Below are positions 8,372 to 16,920 of a stretch of 35,235 bases of DNA, in pieces. The stretch comes from Motilimonas sp. E26 (GTDB lineage: Bacteria; Pseudomonadota; Gammaproteobacteria; Enterobacterales; CBDFNC01), in NCBI RefSeq assembly GCF_021278025.1, contig NZ_JAIBHJ010000038.1, forward strand, positions 1 to 35,235. Reading direction: 5' to 3'. A program made the position numbers and the translations under genes. The notes below the pieces were generated by a model. That model was not told the DNA's origin, searched no databases, and saw nothing but the letters and a program-made list of their open reading frames with translations. Numbering within the stretch: the stretch's first letter is position 1; the number at the start of each line of letters is the position of its first letter.

Positions 8372-9133
8372 ATGAAACTAGCTCAATGGTGGCTTTTTCT
8401 GCTGATTTATTGTTATACCAATGCCGCGCTGTCATCTGAAAATAATCCCAAGGTACAAGTTTTTGCCTCCATCTTCCCGCCCTTTAGCTATTTGGATCAG
8501 GGGCGCGTGAGCGGCGTATCTGTTGATCTTGTTAGACAGGTTTTAACAGCGGCGGAAATGGACTATGACGTGTTGATATTTCCTTGGGCTCGAGCTTATG
8601 AAAGATCGCAAATAACACCTAACGCTTTGTTGATCAATGTTGCCCGAACGCCAGAGCGCGAAGCTTTATTTAAATGGGTAGGAGAAATTGTAAAGTTCGA
8701 TGTTAAAATTTTTGCCCTTAAGGGGACTAACAACCCTAAGCCCAATACCTTATCTGATTTATCAAGCGGTAAAATCGGTGGCTTACGCCAAGATGTGAAA
8801 ACAGCCTATTTACAACAGCAAGGGTTGACAGTACAAGTGATCAACTCTGAAGAAAGTGGGATTCGGCAACTGCTCGCAGGTCGCATTGATTACTTGGCGG
8901 CAGATATCAATTCATTCCAGTATCGCCTTACAAAACTGCAGTTAGATCCAAATGACTTTGAAGCTGTCCTAGACCTAAAAGAAATATCCAAACCTCTCTA
9001 TATTGCCTTACAAAAAGATACTCCTGACGTAATTGTTGAAAGGCTACGCTTAGCACTAAACAAAGTGGTGCCGCAGTCTGCAGCTAATATTGGTCAGCAA
9101 GATAGCGTGCCCCCTGCGCATCAACGCAACTAG
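8372..9133 (+). CDS. Orphan periplasmic solute-binding protein, family 3 (amino-acid type)
   Basis: 253 aa with a signal peptide (cut near residue 20-22, NAALSS). The SBP_bac_3 fold is visible in FASIFPPFSYLDQGRVSGVS, VDLVRQVL, the PWARAYE segment, TPEREALFKWVGEI and the hinge region SDLSSGKIGGLRQDVKTAYL. Many such proteins in marine gammaproteobacteria stand alone, with the PWxRA signature, and have no transporter genes; they may act as sensors' partners or scavengers. Neither neighbour is a permease or ATPase. It follows the cytochrome gene by 90 bp but need not share its operon. The ligand is unknown. Confidence 0.8.
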   Translation: MKLAQWWLFLLIYCYTNAALSSENNPKVQVFASIFPPFSYLDQGRVSGVSVDLVRQVLTAAEMDYDVLIFPWARAYERSQITPNALLINVARTPEREALFKWVGEIVKFDVKIFALKGTNNPKPNTLSDLSSGKIGGLRQDVKTAYLQQQGLTVQVINSEESGIRQLLAGRIDYLAADINSFQYRLTKLQLDPNDFEAVLDLKEISKPLYIALQKDTPDVIVERLRLALNKVVPQSAANIGQQDSVPPAHQRN

Positions 9134-9162
9134 CGTAATAGCTTACACTTCCGCTCTCTACC

Positions 9163-9187
9163 AAAAAAAGCAGGCCGCTAGGCCTGC
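9163..9187 (-). terminator. Intrinsic terminator of ptsG
   Basis: Read on the minus strand: GCAGGCC, loop TAGC, GGCCTGC, then TTTTTTT. It lies 63 bp after the permease stop and may also slow transcription from the plus-strand gene on the other side, although the T-run is only on the minus strand. Confidence 0.88.
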
Positions 9188-9249
9188 AAATGGAAAGGTT
9201 TACGCTGTTGTTGGCCCAAAATATGGCGCCGTAAAGGTATCCGGAAAAT

Positions 9250-10686
9250 CTAGTTTAACGCCAACACATCTCCTATCTCAGTTTTGATATTGTCCGACTG
9301 GGTGCCGAAGATGGCTTGCAAGTTATCGCCTATCACCACCACTTCACGCGCTCCTAGGGCTTTAATGCGCGGAATATCCGCCAGAGCAATATCTGCCACT
9401 GTCACGCGTAAACGAGTAATACAAGCATCTATATTTTTAATGTTCGCCTTGCCGCCCATCGCGTGCACTAAATTGGTCGCCAGCTCAGAGCCAACCACTA
9501 CCGCTGCTTGCTCGGTTTCAGCCTCTTCACGACCTGGGGTTTTTAAATTGAATTTAGTGATCACCACGCGGAACAACACATAGTAAAACGCTGCCCACAA
9601 TGGACCAATGATTAAGAACAACCAAGCCTTAGTCGAAAGGGGTAAGAACAAGAAGAAATCGATGGCACCATGGGCAAACGACTGACCATGCTGAATTTCC
9701 AAGTAGTTAGTAATGGCAAAACCAATCCCCGTTAAAAACGCGTGGATCACATACAACACCGGCGCCACAAACAAGAAGGCAAATTCAACCGGCTCAGTGA
9801 TCCCAGTTAACCACGAGGTTAACGCGGCTGAGAACATCAAACCGCCAACAACGGCTTTTTTCTCAGGTTTAGCGGTATGGTAAATCGCCAATGCCGCGCC
9901 GGGCAGCGCCCACATGGTGTACATAAAGCCGCCACCTAAGTGCCCTGCCGTTGGGTCGCCAGCAAAAAAGCGTGCCACTTCACCAGTGATAACCTTACCT
10001 GTTTCTGGATCGGTATAGCTACCTACCTCGAAGAAGAACGGCGCATTCCAGATATGGTGTAAACCCAACGGTAATAACGCACGCTCACCAAAGCCGTAAA
10101 TCCCCCAAGCTAACACTGGGTTTTGGTACGCAGTCCAATGAGAGAAGGTATCGATCATCGCGCCCACCGGTGGCCAAACAAATGCCATAACTATACCGAC
10201 CACAATCGCAGCCAACCCCGTCACAATCGGCACAAAGCGCTTACCGGCAAAAAAGCCTAAGTACTCTGGTAATTTAATGCGGTAAAAGCGATTGAACATT
10301 AAGCCCGCGACGCCGCCCATAATAATGCCGCCAAAAATCCCCGTTTGTAAGGTCGTTATACCTAGCACTGTGGTGGTTTCTAAGCCTTTCATTTTTGCCG
10401 CTACGCCCAGTGTGGCAAGCATAATACCAAGGCCAACCGTGCCTGCTAACGCCGCCACCCCGTCGTTTTTAGTAAATCCCAGCGCCACACCAATGGCAAA
10501 TAGCAGTGGCATAAAGCCAAATACGGCCTCACCTGACTGCGCCATCACTTGGCTTACCGCTGCTGGCATCCAGCTAAAATTGGCTGAACCTATACCTAAT
10601 AACAAACCAGCCACAGGTAATACCGATACCGGTAACATCAGTGACCGTCCCACCTTTTGTAGCTGACCAAATATATTACTGATCAT
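9250..10686 (-). CDS. ptsG: Glucose-type PTS permease, EIICB (PtsG)
   Basis: 478 aa from ATG 10686, which has GGGAGAAGGG just upstream; a longer frame from 10713 lacks this. It follows E. coli PtsG almost block by block: [19 protein letters not shown], then [31 protein letters not shown], the sugar-binding loop [10 protein letters not shown], and a LKTPGRE linker. The C-terminal EIIB domain has the phosphorylated Cys422 in DACITRLRV. There is no EIIA domain, so phosphate must come from a separate EIIA-Glc (Crr). It imports and phosphorylates glucose at the inner membrane. It diverges from a two-component system and sugar-binding protein that may control it. Glucose is the best guess; N-acetylglucosamine-type permeases are related but diverge more. 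Confidence 0.9.
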   Translation of the reverse strand: MISNIFGQLQKVGRSLMLPVSVLPVAGLLLGIGSANFSWMPAAVSQVMAQSGEAVFGFMPLLFAIGVALGFTKNDGVAALAGTVGLGIMLATLGVAAKMKGLETTTVLGITTLQTGIFGGIIMGGVAGLMFNRFYRIKLPEYLGFFAGKRFVPIVTGLAAIVVGIVMAFVWPPVGAMIDTFSHWTAYQNPVLAWGIYGFGERALLPLGLHHIWNAPFFFEVGSYTDPETGKVITGEVARFFAGDPTAGHLGGGFMYTMWALPGAALAIYHTAKPEKKAVVGGLMFSAALTSWLTGITEPVEFAFLFVAPVLYVIHAFLTGIGFAITNYLEIQHGQSFAHGAIDFFLFLPLSTKAWLFLIIGPLWAAFYYVLFRVVITKFNLKTPGREEAETEQAAVVVGSELATNLVHAMGGKANIKNIDACITRLRVTVADIALADIPRIKALGAREVVVIGDNLQAIFGTQSDNIKTEIGDVLALN

Positions 10687-10801
10687 ATCCCTTCTCCCTG
10701 CCCACTTAGGCACTGCTAATGATTAATAACGCTCTTACTTCAGAGTGAGTTATGGATAACCAAAATCGCAGCTAGTACATCCTTGCATGCTTAACTTTTT
10801 C

Positions 10802-10816
10802 ATCCTTGAAAAGGAT
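10802..10816. promoter_or_regulatory. Short inverted repeat in the ptsG control region
   Basis: ATCCTT-GAA-AAGGAT, a perfect 6-bp inverted repeat 116 bp upstream of the ptsG start codon. It could be an operator or an RNA hairpin in the ptsG leader; nothing else supports either. Confidence 0.3.
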
Positions 10817-10925
10817 ATTTTGTTTATCAAAAACCCACTCTCACCAAGGAAAATTCTTTTTCAATTATCCCCGCATTAGCAGTCTATGGGCTTTTTGTCT
10901 TGCGAAGGTGACATAGAGAAAGCAG

Positions 10926-10947
10926 TTTGTAAGCGAATGCTTACAAA
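10926..10947. promoter_or_regulatory. 22-bp perfect palindrome matching the GacA/UvrY box
   Basis: TTTGTAAGC-GAAT-GCTTACAAA. The inner 18 bp (10928-10945) read TGTAAG-N6-CTTACA, exactly the consensus known for the pseudomonad GacA upstream activating site. It is 79 bp before the response-regulator gene and 238 bp before ptsG, centred about 59 bp upstream of a plausible plus-strand start. It may instead be an operator for a LacI-type or other dimeric regulator. Confidence 0.5.
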
Positions 10948-10959
10948 ACGACGCGTGCC

Positions 10960-10988
10960 TTGTTCAAGCAGTTTCAGTACACTTAATA
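10960..10988 (+). promoter_or_regulatory. Candidate promoter of the two-component/sugar-binding operon
   Basis: TTGTTC (-35-like), 17 bp, TTAATA (-10-like), 36 bp before the response-regulator ATG. Modest match to sigma-70, right place next to the palindrome at 10926-10947. Confidence 0.35.
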
Positions 10989-11023
10989 GGTTTAAAAAAT
11001 AACAATAATAAAGCGAGGGAAGT

Positions 11024-11737
11024 ATGCCAACAGCAGTCGCAAAAACCCTGTTAGTAGTAGACGATAATGCCGAACTCAGAGACGCCCTATCAGACTATTT
11101 AGGCAATGCCGGCTTTACCGTACTCACCGCAGCCGACGGCATTGAAATGCGCCAATGTTTGCAACAACACAATCCCGATTTAATCATTCTCGATGTGATG
11201 TTGCCCGGAGAAGATGGCTTTAGCTTATGCGGCTGGATCCGCCGCAGCTCTAGTGTGCCGATCATTATGCTGACCGCAGTTGCAGAAGAAGCAGACCGCG
11301 TGGTGGGGTTAGAAATTGGTGCCGATGATTACATGACTAAATCTTTTAGTCCGCGTGAACTATTAGCACGTATTAAAGCGCAGCTACGCCGGGCGCAGTT
11401 TAATGCCGGCCTCAATCAAGCGCGTTACATTTGTTTTGCCAACTGGAAGCTCGACACTCTTACCCGTCAACTCATTGATGAGAAAGGCAATATCAACCAG
11501 CTCTCGGGCGCAGATTACAGCTTGTTGCACCTATTCTTACGCCACGCCAATCAACTGCTAGATCGCGATCAAATTTCTGCCACTATCAAAGGTCGCGAGG
11601 CAATGCCACTAGAGCGAGGTATTGATGTGCAAATTAGTCGCTTGCGCCATCATCTGAACGACCAAGACCGCGCCTTGATTAAAACCGTGCGCGGCCAAGG
11701 CTATATGCTCAACGCTGAGGCCGTACATGAAGTCTGA
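11024..11737 (+). CDS. OmpR/PhoB-family response regulator (GltR-like)
   Basis: 237 aa. Receiver domain, residues 1-120: acidic pair Asp13/Asp14, phosphate acceptor Asp57 in LIILDVMLP, Thr84 in IIMLTA and Lys106. The usual proline after this lysine is a serine (TKSF instead of TKPF), which is uncommon. The winged-helix C-terminal domain ends with VQISRLRHHLND and TVRGQGYML. The phrase EADRVVGLEIGADDY and its overall course recall Pseudomonas GltR, the glucose-uptake regulator. The next gene, the sensor kinase, overlaps by 11 bp, and a GtsA-like sugar-binding protein follows. Likely targets are this operon and the divergent ptsG, by inference from position. Confidence 0.9.
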   Translation: MPTAVAKTLLVVDDNAELRDALSDYLGNAGFTVLTAADGIEMRQCLQQHNPDLIILDVMLPGEDGFSLCGWIRRSSSVPIIMLTAVAEEADRVVGLEIGADDYMTKSFSPRELLARIKAQLRRAQFNAGLNQARYICFANWKLDTLTRQLIDEKGNINQLSGADYSLLHLFLRHANQLLDRDQISATIKGREAMPLERGIDVQISRLRHHLNDQDRALIKTVRGQGYMLNAEAVHEV

Positions 11738-13172
11738 TGCCACGAAGCCACGCTTAGCCAACACCTTAGTGGTACGCTTGTTGGCCACATTATTGCTTGT
11801 GATCATCAGCGCTCAGTTCCTCACCGCACTCATTTGGTATCGACAAGGTGCAGCTAAAGAAAACGAAGGCTTAATTAGCACAGTTAATAGCCTTGCTCTT
11901 AGCGCCGCGAGTACCGTCGCCTTTTTTAGCTCACTGCCATTAGAGTATCGCCACCTAACTTTAAATCAACTGCGAAAAATGGGCGGTTCACGTTTCTTTG
12001 TATCGCTGAATAATCATGAAATTGCCATTCAAGCCTTACCCGATAGCCAACGTAAAAAAATGGTACTCAGCGAAGTTCGTAAGGTGCTTAATCAAGAACT
12101 AAGCACTGATCAGGCCATTACCTTAGAATTTACCGATCGTGAAAATCTTCGTGTGTTTAATACTGAGGTCAGGTTAGACGAAGTCCCTCAAATATGGGCT
12201 AACTATAGCTTGTCACTGGGTGAATTAAATCCACCAATATTAGTCATGCAGATTGAAATATCGCCCACTGAATGGCTCTATTTGGCCGCTATTTTACCAG
12301 CACCTTTTGTTTTGCTCGATACCCCGTTTATGGACACTAAACAATGGTTTTTTATGGGCTTGTCTTCGCTATTATTAGTATTTTTTACATGGCTGGTGGT
12401 GCGTCGAGAAATCCGACCTATCGCCAAACTGGCCAATGCCGCCAGCGCCATGACCGAGCAGCTCGACACGCCGCAGCTGGCCGAACAAGGCAGTGAAGAG
12501 CTTATCACGGCTACCCGCGCCTTTAATAAAATGAGCTTACGGATCAAAAACTATCTGCGCGATCGCGACATGTTATTTAGCGCCATTTCTCATGACCTAA
12601 AAACTCCGATTGCCTGTTTGCGGCTACGTACCGAAATGTTGCCCGATGAAGCTACTCGGAAAAAATTTGAAAACGCCCTCAATGAGCTAGATTTTATGGT
12701 AAAAGGGGCTTTGCAATGTATTCGCGATACCGACTTGCACGAAGACATAGAGCCTGTCGACATCAACCATATTTTGCAGCAAAGCGCAGAACTTTATGGT
12801 CGTTACGACAAACAAGTCACCATTCATGGCCAAGTACAGCAACAGTATTTGGGTAAACCACTGGCACTAAAACGCTTACTCAACAACTTAGTAGAAAATG
12901 GCATAAAATACGGTAAACGAGTTGAAATTAATATCACCGAACTGCAGCAACAACTGCATATTGATTTCCGTGATTATGGCGATGGCATCCCAGTGCCTCA
13001 GCAACAACAAGTTTTCGAACCATACTTTCGATTAAGCAAGCAAAAGCAAGAAGGCACAGGATTAGGCTTAACCATAGCACGCAGCATCGCCCGCAGTCAT
13101 GGCGGCGACATCAGCCTAAGAAATCACCACCAACAAGGCCTGATCGTCAGCCTCACCTTACCGGAGCATTAA
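11727..13172 (+). CDS. Membrane sensor histidine kinase (GtrS/EnvZ type)
   Basis: 481 aa. Membrane helix at about 12-38, a periplasmic sensor part of some 160 residues, second helix at about 207-225, HAMP linker RREIRPIAKLANAASAMTEQ, the dimerisation helix with phospho-accepting His289 (AISHDLKTP), and an ATPase domain with the N box NNLVENGIKYG, DYGDGIP and GTGLGLTIA. It overlaps the regulator gene and is followed after 3 bp by a sugar-binding protein gene, so the three are one operon. The periplasmic part may read out the sugar-bound state of that binding protein, as in kinases that use solute-binding co-sensors. This is inference from gene order. Confidence 0.9.
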   Translation: MKSDATKPRLANTLVVRLLATLLLVIISAQFLTALIWYRQGAAKENEGLISTVNSLALSAASTVAFFSSLPLEYRHLTLNQLRKMGGSRFFVSLNNHEIAIQALPDSQRKKMVLSEVRKVLNQELSTDQAITLEFTDRENLRVFNTEVRLDEVPQIWANYSLSLGELNPPILVMQIEISPTEWLYLAAILPAPFVLLDTPFMDTKQWFFMGLSSLLLVFFTWLVVRREIRPIAKLANAASAMTEQLDTPQLAEQGSEELITATRAFNKMSLRIKNYLRDRDMLFSAISHDLKTPIACLRLRTEMLPDEATRKKFENALNELDFMVKGALQCIRDTDLHEDIEPVDINHILQQSAELYGRYDKQVTIHGQVQQQYLGKPLALKRLLNNLVENGIKYGKRVEINITELQQQLHIDFRDYGDGIPVPQQQQVFEPYFRLSKQKQEGTGLGLTIARSIARSHGGDISLRNHHQQGLIVSLTLPEH

Positions 13173-13175
13173 GTC

Positions 13176-14483
13176 ATGAAACTCGGTTTTCTTTCTCTAT
13201 TTATCCTATCATTTTGCTTGACCCAAGCTAGTTACGCCACTGAAAACATTGCTCAAGTGATACCTCTAAGCCAACAACAAACCCAGCCGCAAGTGGAAGT
13301 ACTGCATTGGTGGACAAGCCAAGGAGAACAACGAGCTACAGCCGCCTTAAAGCAAGCTGTTAATGCTAATGGCATGGTTTGGCGCGACTTTGCAGTGCGT
13401 GGTGGTGGCGGTGATAGCGCCATGACAGTACTGCAAGCTCGCGCCATTGCTGGCAACCCACCATCAATGGCGCAAATAGAAGGCCCGGCGATAAGTTCAT
13501 GGGCACGGTTGGGATTTTTAGTCGATTTAGAAAGCATTGCTCAGCAACAGCAATGGCAACAAAGTCTGCCCGATATTGCCTTAAGTGTTAATCGCTATCA
13601 AGGCCACTTTGTCGCCATCCCACTGACCCTACATCGCATCAACTGGATGTGGCTAAATAAAGCCATCTTTACCCAGCTTAACTTACCCGTACCACAAACT
13701 TGGCCAGAGTTTATAGACACGGCCAAGACCATTAAACAAGCAGGAATCACACCACTAGCGATTGGCCATGAGCCTTGGCAAGTGGCAATGATTTTTGAAA
13801 TGATGACGCTCGGCTTACACGGCGCGCAGGAATATAGACAACTGTTTGTTGAGCTAGACCCCGACACCATTAACAACGCGAACACCTTGGCGACCTTGCG
13901 CTTATTTCGCGAGCTGTCACACATAGTCGGCTCAAAACAAAGGGCGCAAGAATGGCCACAAGCGACCGCCGACTTAGCCACAGGCCAAGCTGCCATCCAG
14001 CTGTTAGGCGACTGGGTCAAAGGCGAACTAACCGCCCTCGGCTATCAAGCCAATGTAGATTACATTTGCGCCGCCGCACCGGGCACACAAAACAGTTTTA
14101 TCTATAACATGGACAGTTTTGTCTTATTCCATCAGGGCGCAAATAACAGTAAACGAGTCAGCCAAGCGATGGCTAGCTTGTTAATGAATAAAGATTTTCA
14201 AAGCCAATTTAATCAACTGAAAGGCTCACTGCCCGCGCGTCAAGATATCGACCTAACTGGCTTTGACAGCTGCAGTTTAGCCGCCAAACAAGATTTCGAT
14301 CGCGCTCAAGCCGAGCACAACTTAGTCCCCAGTTTGACTGATTCAATGGCCCTACCAGAGCAACAACAAAACGAAATTATTCAGCTACTGTATCGCTATT
14401 TTTACCAAGACAACATCAGTGCCGAGCAAGTGGTGGTACAGCTGTTAAATATTGGCAAACGCCAAGGTCAAGAGGGGTTTTAG
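13176..14483 (+). CDS. Extracellular sugar-binding protein, family 1 (GtsA-like), without a transporter
   Basis: 435 aa with a signal peptide (cut near residues 19-21, ASYATEN). The mature protein follows the glucose/mannose-binding GtsA pattern: VEVLHWWTSQGEQRA, then DFAVRGGGGDSAMTVLQARA, GNPPSMAQIEGP, PLTLHRINWMWLNKAIF and FIYNMDSFVLF. In Pseudomonas and Thermus such proteins feed an ABC transporter, but no permease or ATPase gene is nearby. The gene follows the sensor kinase by 3 bp. That leaves a role as the ligand-sensing partner of the kinase, with the divergent ptsG as import system, as the simplest reading. A distant ABC transporter remains possible. Confidence 0.85.
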   Translation: MKLGFLSLFILSFCLTQASYATENIAQVIPLSQQQTQPQVEVLHWWTSQGEQRATAALKQAVNANGMVWRDFAVRGGGGDSAMTVLQARAIAGNPPSMAQIEGPAISSWARLGFLVDLESIAQQQQWQQSLPDIALSVNRYQGHFVAIPLTLHRINWMWLNKAIFTQLNLPVPQTWPEFIDTAKTIKQAGITPLAIGHEPWQVAMIFEMMTLGLHGAQEYRQLFVELDPDTINNANTLATLRLFRELSHIVGSKQRAQEWPQATADLATGQAAIQLLGDWVKGELTALGYQANVDYICAAAPGTQNSFIYNMDSFVLFHQGANNSKRVSQAMASLLMNKDFQSQFNQLKGSLPARQDIDLTGFDSCSLAAKQDFDRAQAEHNLVPSLTDSMALPEQQQNEIIQLLYRYFYQDNISAEQVVVQLLNIGKRQGQEGF

Positions 14484-14523
14484 GTTAGTATTATCTCTTC
14501 AAAACCCAACGCTTTAGCAAGCA

Positions 14524-15306
14524 TTACTCAGGACTAGCAGCGTTTTGAAACAAAGTCTTTGGCAAATAACTCGATAGCAGCGCTTTGTACTCATCGCTTT
14601 CTAAGTAATTATTTAAGCTGTCATTTAGTTTGTTAAACAGCGCTTCGGGCACCGATTTTTTACTGACATAAAAGCTGACTTTACTGCTATTTAACAAATA
14701 AGGGTGAAACTCAATATTGCCGGAAAAACCAAGCTCTCGCGCTTTAAACAAACCAGCCATTACATCCGTAGCCACGCCATCTACACGTTGGTGCATAAGC
14801 AAGTCAATCGCTTGTGCCTCACTGTTGGCATAGTGAATTTTGCTTTGAAATCGGAGTGATTTCTTAATTTCTTCAAATTCATCTCCATACCAAGCGCCAC
14901 GCTGGGTGGATAGATAAATATCTTGGTTAAAAATATCAGTCAGGCGATTAGCAGGATAAAGGTTAGATAAACCTTTAGGCATCATAATACCAATAAGCTC
15001 ATCACGGTAAGGGGTGCTGAAATAACCAAATTCAGCTCTAGATTTGGTATATGAAGCTGCCATCATAATATCTATTTTGCCGATGGCGATGTATTTAAGG
15101 CCGCGCCGAGGGGGGATATAAACAAACTCAATTTGGCAACCTGCACCTGCAATCGCCTGCTTTAAAATCTCTACGTCTAAGCCAGTCCAGCCTTCCTGCT
15201 CTTTAACAAAAAATGGCGGCCAAGAATCAATGCTCACTTTAAAGGTATGGTCACAACCATAAGCCGGAGCAAGCCACAAACTGATCAGTAAAATTAAATA
15301 CTTCAC
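14524..15306 (-). CDS. Orphan periplasmic solute-binding protein, family 3
   Basis: 260 aa with a signal peptide cut after about residue 17 (PAYGCDHTF). SBP_bac_3 features: VSIDSWPPFFVKEQEGWTGL, VEILKQAIAG, a Tyr/Pro/Arg segment EFVYIPPRRGLKYIAIGKID, MMAASYTKSRAEFGYFSTPY and later VDGVATDVM. It is convergent with the sugar-binding protein gene (40 bp between stops) and has no permease partner. Ligand unknown. It is only distantly similar to the family-3 protein at 8372-9133, so the pair is not a recent duplication. Confidence 0.8.
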   Translation of the reverse strand: MKYLILLISLWLAPAYGCDHTFKVSIDSWPPFFVKEQEGWTGLDVEILKQAIAGAGCQIEFVYIPPRRGLKYIAIGKIDIMMAASYTKSRAEFGYFSTPYRDELIGIMMPKGLSNLYPANRLTDIFNQDIYLSTQRGAWYGDEFEEIKKSLRFQSKIHYANSEAQAIDLLMHQRVDGVATDVMAGLFKARELGFSGNIEFHPYLLNSSKVSFYVSKKSVPEALFNKLNDSLNNYLESDEYKALLSSYLPKTLFQNAASPE

Positions 15307-15546
15307 TACATCCTCCTATGCTACTTGGAGTAGGTTCTCGATGGCTTCAGCGAAGGGGCAAACAAATGCGTTAGCATGCCTAGTCTTCCAAGGTATAGCA
15401 CAAATCAAGTTGCTCAATTGTCAATTTTTTAGCCATCAGTCAGCTTAGCGCATCATTCTCAAAAACAGCTCTCAACCTTATCCGTTTGAAATTAAATAAC
15501 ATTGACCGATACTTGGTTCTCTCTAATACTAACAGAGGGAGGAAGA

Positions 15547-16674
15547 ATGAGTGTACTGATACCGTTTGCGCTTGATCACGCCAGCAACGAGATGGTTTTT
15601 GTTGAAGATGTGCCCAGAGGCGCCGCTTGTGGCTGTGTGTGTTATGCCTGCAAAACCCCTGTTATCGCTAAAAAAGGTAACATTAAGCAACATCATTTTG
15701 CCCATGAGAAAGGCAAAGCCGCGGCATTATGTGAAATCAACCTACAACGTTCGTTATTTTGGATGTCGCGCAACTTATTTACCTCCCATCAAACCTTTTT
15801 CACCCCTGATTATGATTACCAATTTAGCTGCGATCTAGGCTGCCAAACAGCCACCTACCCCATCACCAAAAGCGCTAAAGTTAACTACCAACAAGTAACT
15901 ATTCCTCGCACAAAAATAACTAAAGGTGCTGATGTTATCGTGCTTGAAGTCGGTGACTATCAGTTAGCTGTGATACTGAACTTTTTAGGCCACAGTTACA
16001 CTCACGGCTATCAAGGCCTGCCCACAGTACAAATCAATATGCAGCCACTCATTAGCATAATTAATGAGCATCAACAAAACCCTAAGAGCGCCATCATCAA
16101 CCACTTGCTTGTGACAACCAATAATAAAAAGTGGTTATATCACCCTCGGCAAAAAGTGTTTGAGGATAAGTGCCAAGCATTACATCAAGCACAGCAAGAA
16201 CAAGCGCTGAAAATAGAAAAAACGCGCCAGCAACAACAAGAAACGCAACGCCAACAAGCACAAGCCGCTGCGCTAGAACGAGCGCAACAACGCCAGCTCG
16301 AAATGGCCGCCGATCTAGCACTGAAACGCCAGCAGCAAGCACAATATGAACAAGCTGAGCGTCAGGCACAGCAGGCAGCGATAGCAACCGCTGCCAACAA
16401 AACCAAACAACGGCGAGCTTCCATAGTTGCCAGTGTTAACGCCGTAAAAGCCCTTGGTCACCAAGAAGCTTGGCTATGTGAAAGGTGCAAGTTTGCGCGC
16501 CCCCCAAATGATGACAACTGTCATTACTGCGGCGGCCAAGACTATAAAGTTATTTCTCTCAGCGACGCCGAACTTGCATTAATCGACAGGAAGTTTTACC
16601 AATGGAATTATGCCGAGCTGTCATGTGAGGTATTACCCAATGAAGTGCGCTTAGTTAGCAGCAAACCAAGCTAA
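15547..16674 (+). CDS. CoiA-like N-terminal domain with coiled coil and RanBP2-type zinc ribbon
   Basis: 375 aa from ATG 15547, preceded by GAGGGAGGAAGA; an upstream ATG at 15502 has no such site. Three parts. Residues 1-60 carry CGCVCYACKTPVIAKKG and HHFAHEKG, the Cys/His start found in competence-protein CoiA-like families. The middle, about 215-295, is a Gln/Arg/Ala-rich coiled coil (QQQQETQRQQAQAAALERAQ). Near the C-terminus is WLCERC, ten residues, CHYC, close to a RanBP2-type zinc finger. CoiA-like proteins are linked to DNA uptake and processing and contain a nuclease-like domain; I cannot see a full catalytic set here. It is alone and followed by REP-like repeats. Function is unknown. 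Confidence 0.6.
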   Translation: MSVLIPFALDHASNEMVFVEDVPRGAACGCVCYACKTPVIAKKGNIKQHHFAHEKGKAAALCEINLQRSLFWMSRNLFTSHQTFFTPDYDYQFSCDLGCQTATYPITKSAKVNYQQVTIPRTKITKGADVIVLEVGDYQLAVILNFLGHSYTHGYQGLPTVQINMQPLISIINEHQQNPKSAIINHLLVTTNNKKWLYHPRQKVFEDKCQALHQAQQEQALKIEKTRQQQQETQRQQAQAAALERAQQRQLEMAADLALKRQQQAQYEQAERQAQQAAIATAANKTKQRRASIVASVNAVKALGHQEAWLCERCKFARPPNDDNCHYCGGQDYKVISLSDAELALIDRKFYQWNYAELSCEVLPNEVRLVSSKPS

Positions 16675-16726
16675 ACGCGTGATTGAATACAAGCCTACGA
16701 GTGTGTAACGGCAAGCTGGTTGGCTT

Positions 16727-16788
16727 TTGTAGGAGCTGAGCTTGCTCAGCGAATATCGCAAATTCCCTGAGCGAGCTCTGGTCTACAA
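16727..16788. repeat. REP-like inverted pair (BIME), first copy
   Basis: TTGTAGGAGCTGAGCTTGCTCAGCGAA (16727-16753 in two halves) faces an inverted relative at 16763-16788. The phrase GTAGGAGC-stem-GCGAA is the form of REP elements in Pseudomonas and relatives, which are mobilised by RAYT (Y1 HUH) proteins. Each half folds, and the pair also forms one long hairpin. Confidence 0.65.
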
Positions 16789-16817
16789 AAAAACAAATCA
16801 AAAAATTCAACATACAA

Positions 16818-16883
16818 GGAGCGATATTTATATCGCGAATCTTATGCGCTGAGCGCGCTAATTTCGCTGTTAAATACCGCTCC
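16818..16883. repeat. REP-like inverted pair (BIME), second copy
   Basis: GGAGCGATATTTATATCGCG (16818-16837, continuing AAT) faces inverted GGAGCGGTATTTAACAGCGA (16883-16864, continuing A). It shares the GGAGC...GCGAA frame with the first pair but has a different stem. Located just after the secF stop. Confidence 0.6.
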
Positions 16884-16920
16884 AAGTCTTATCGCCCCAT
16901 AATAGGACTCCTACCCAAGA

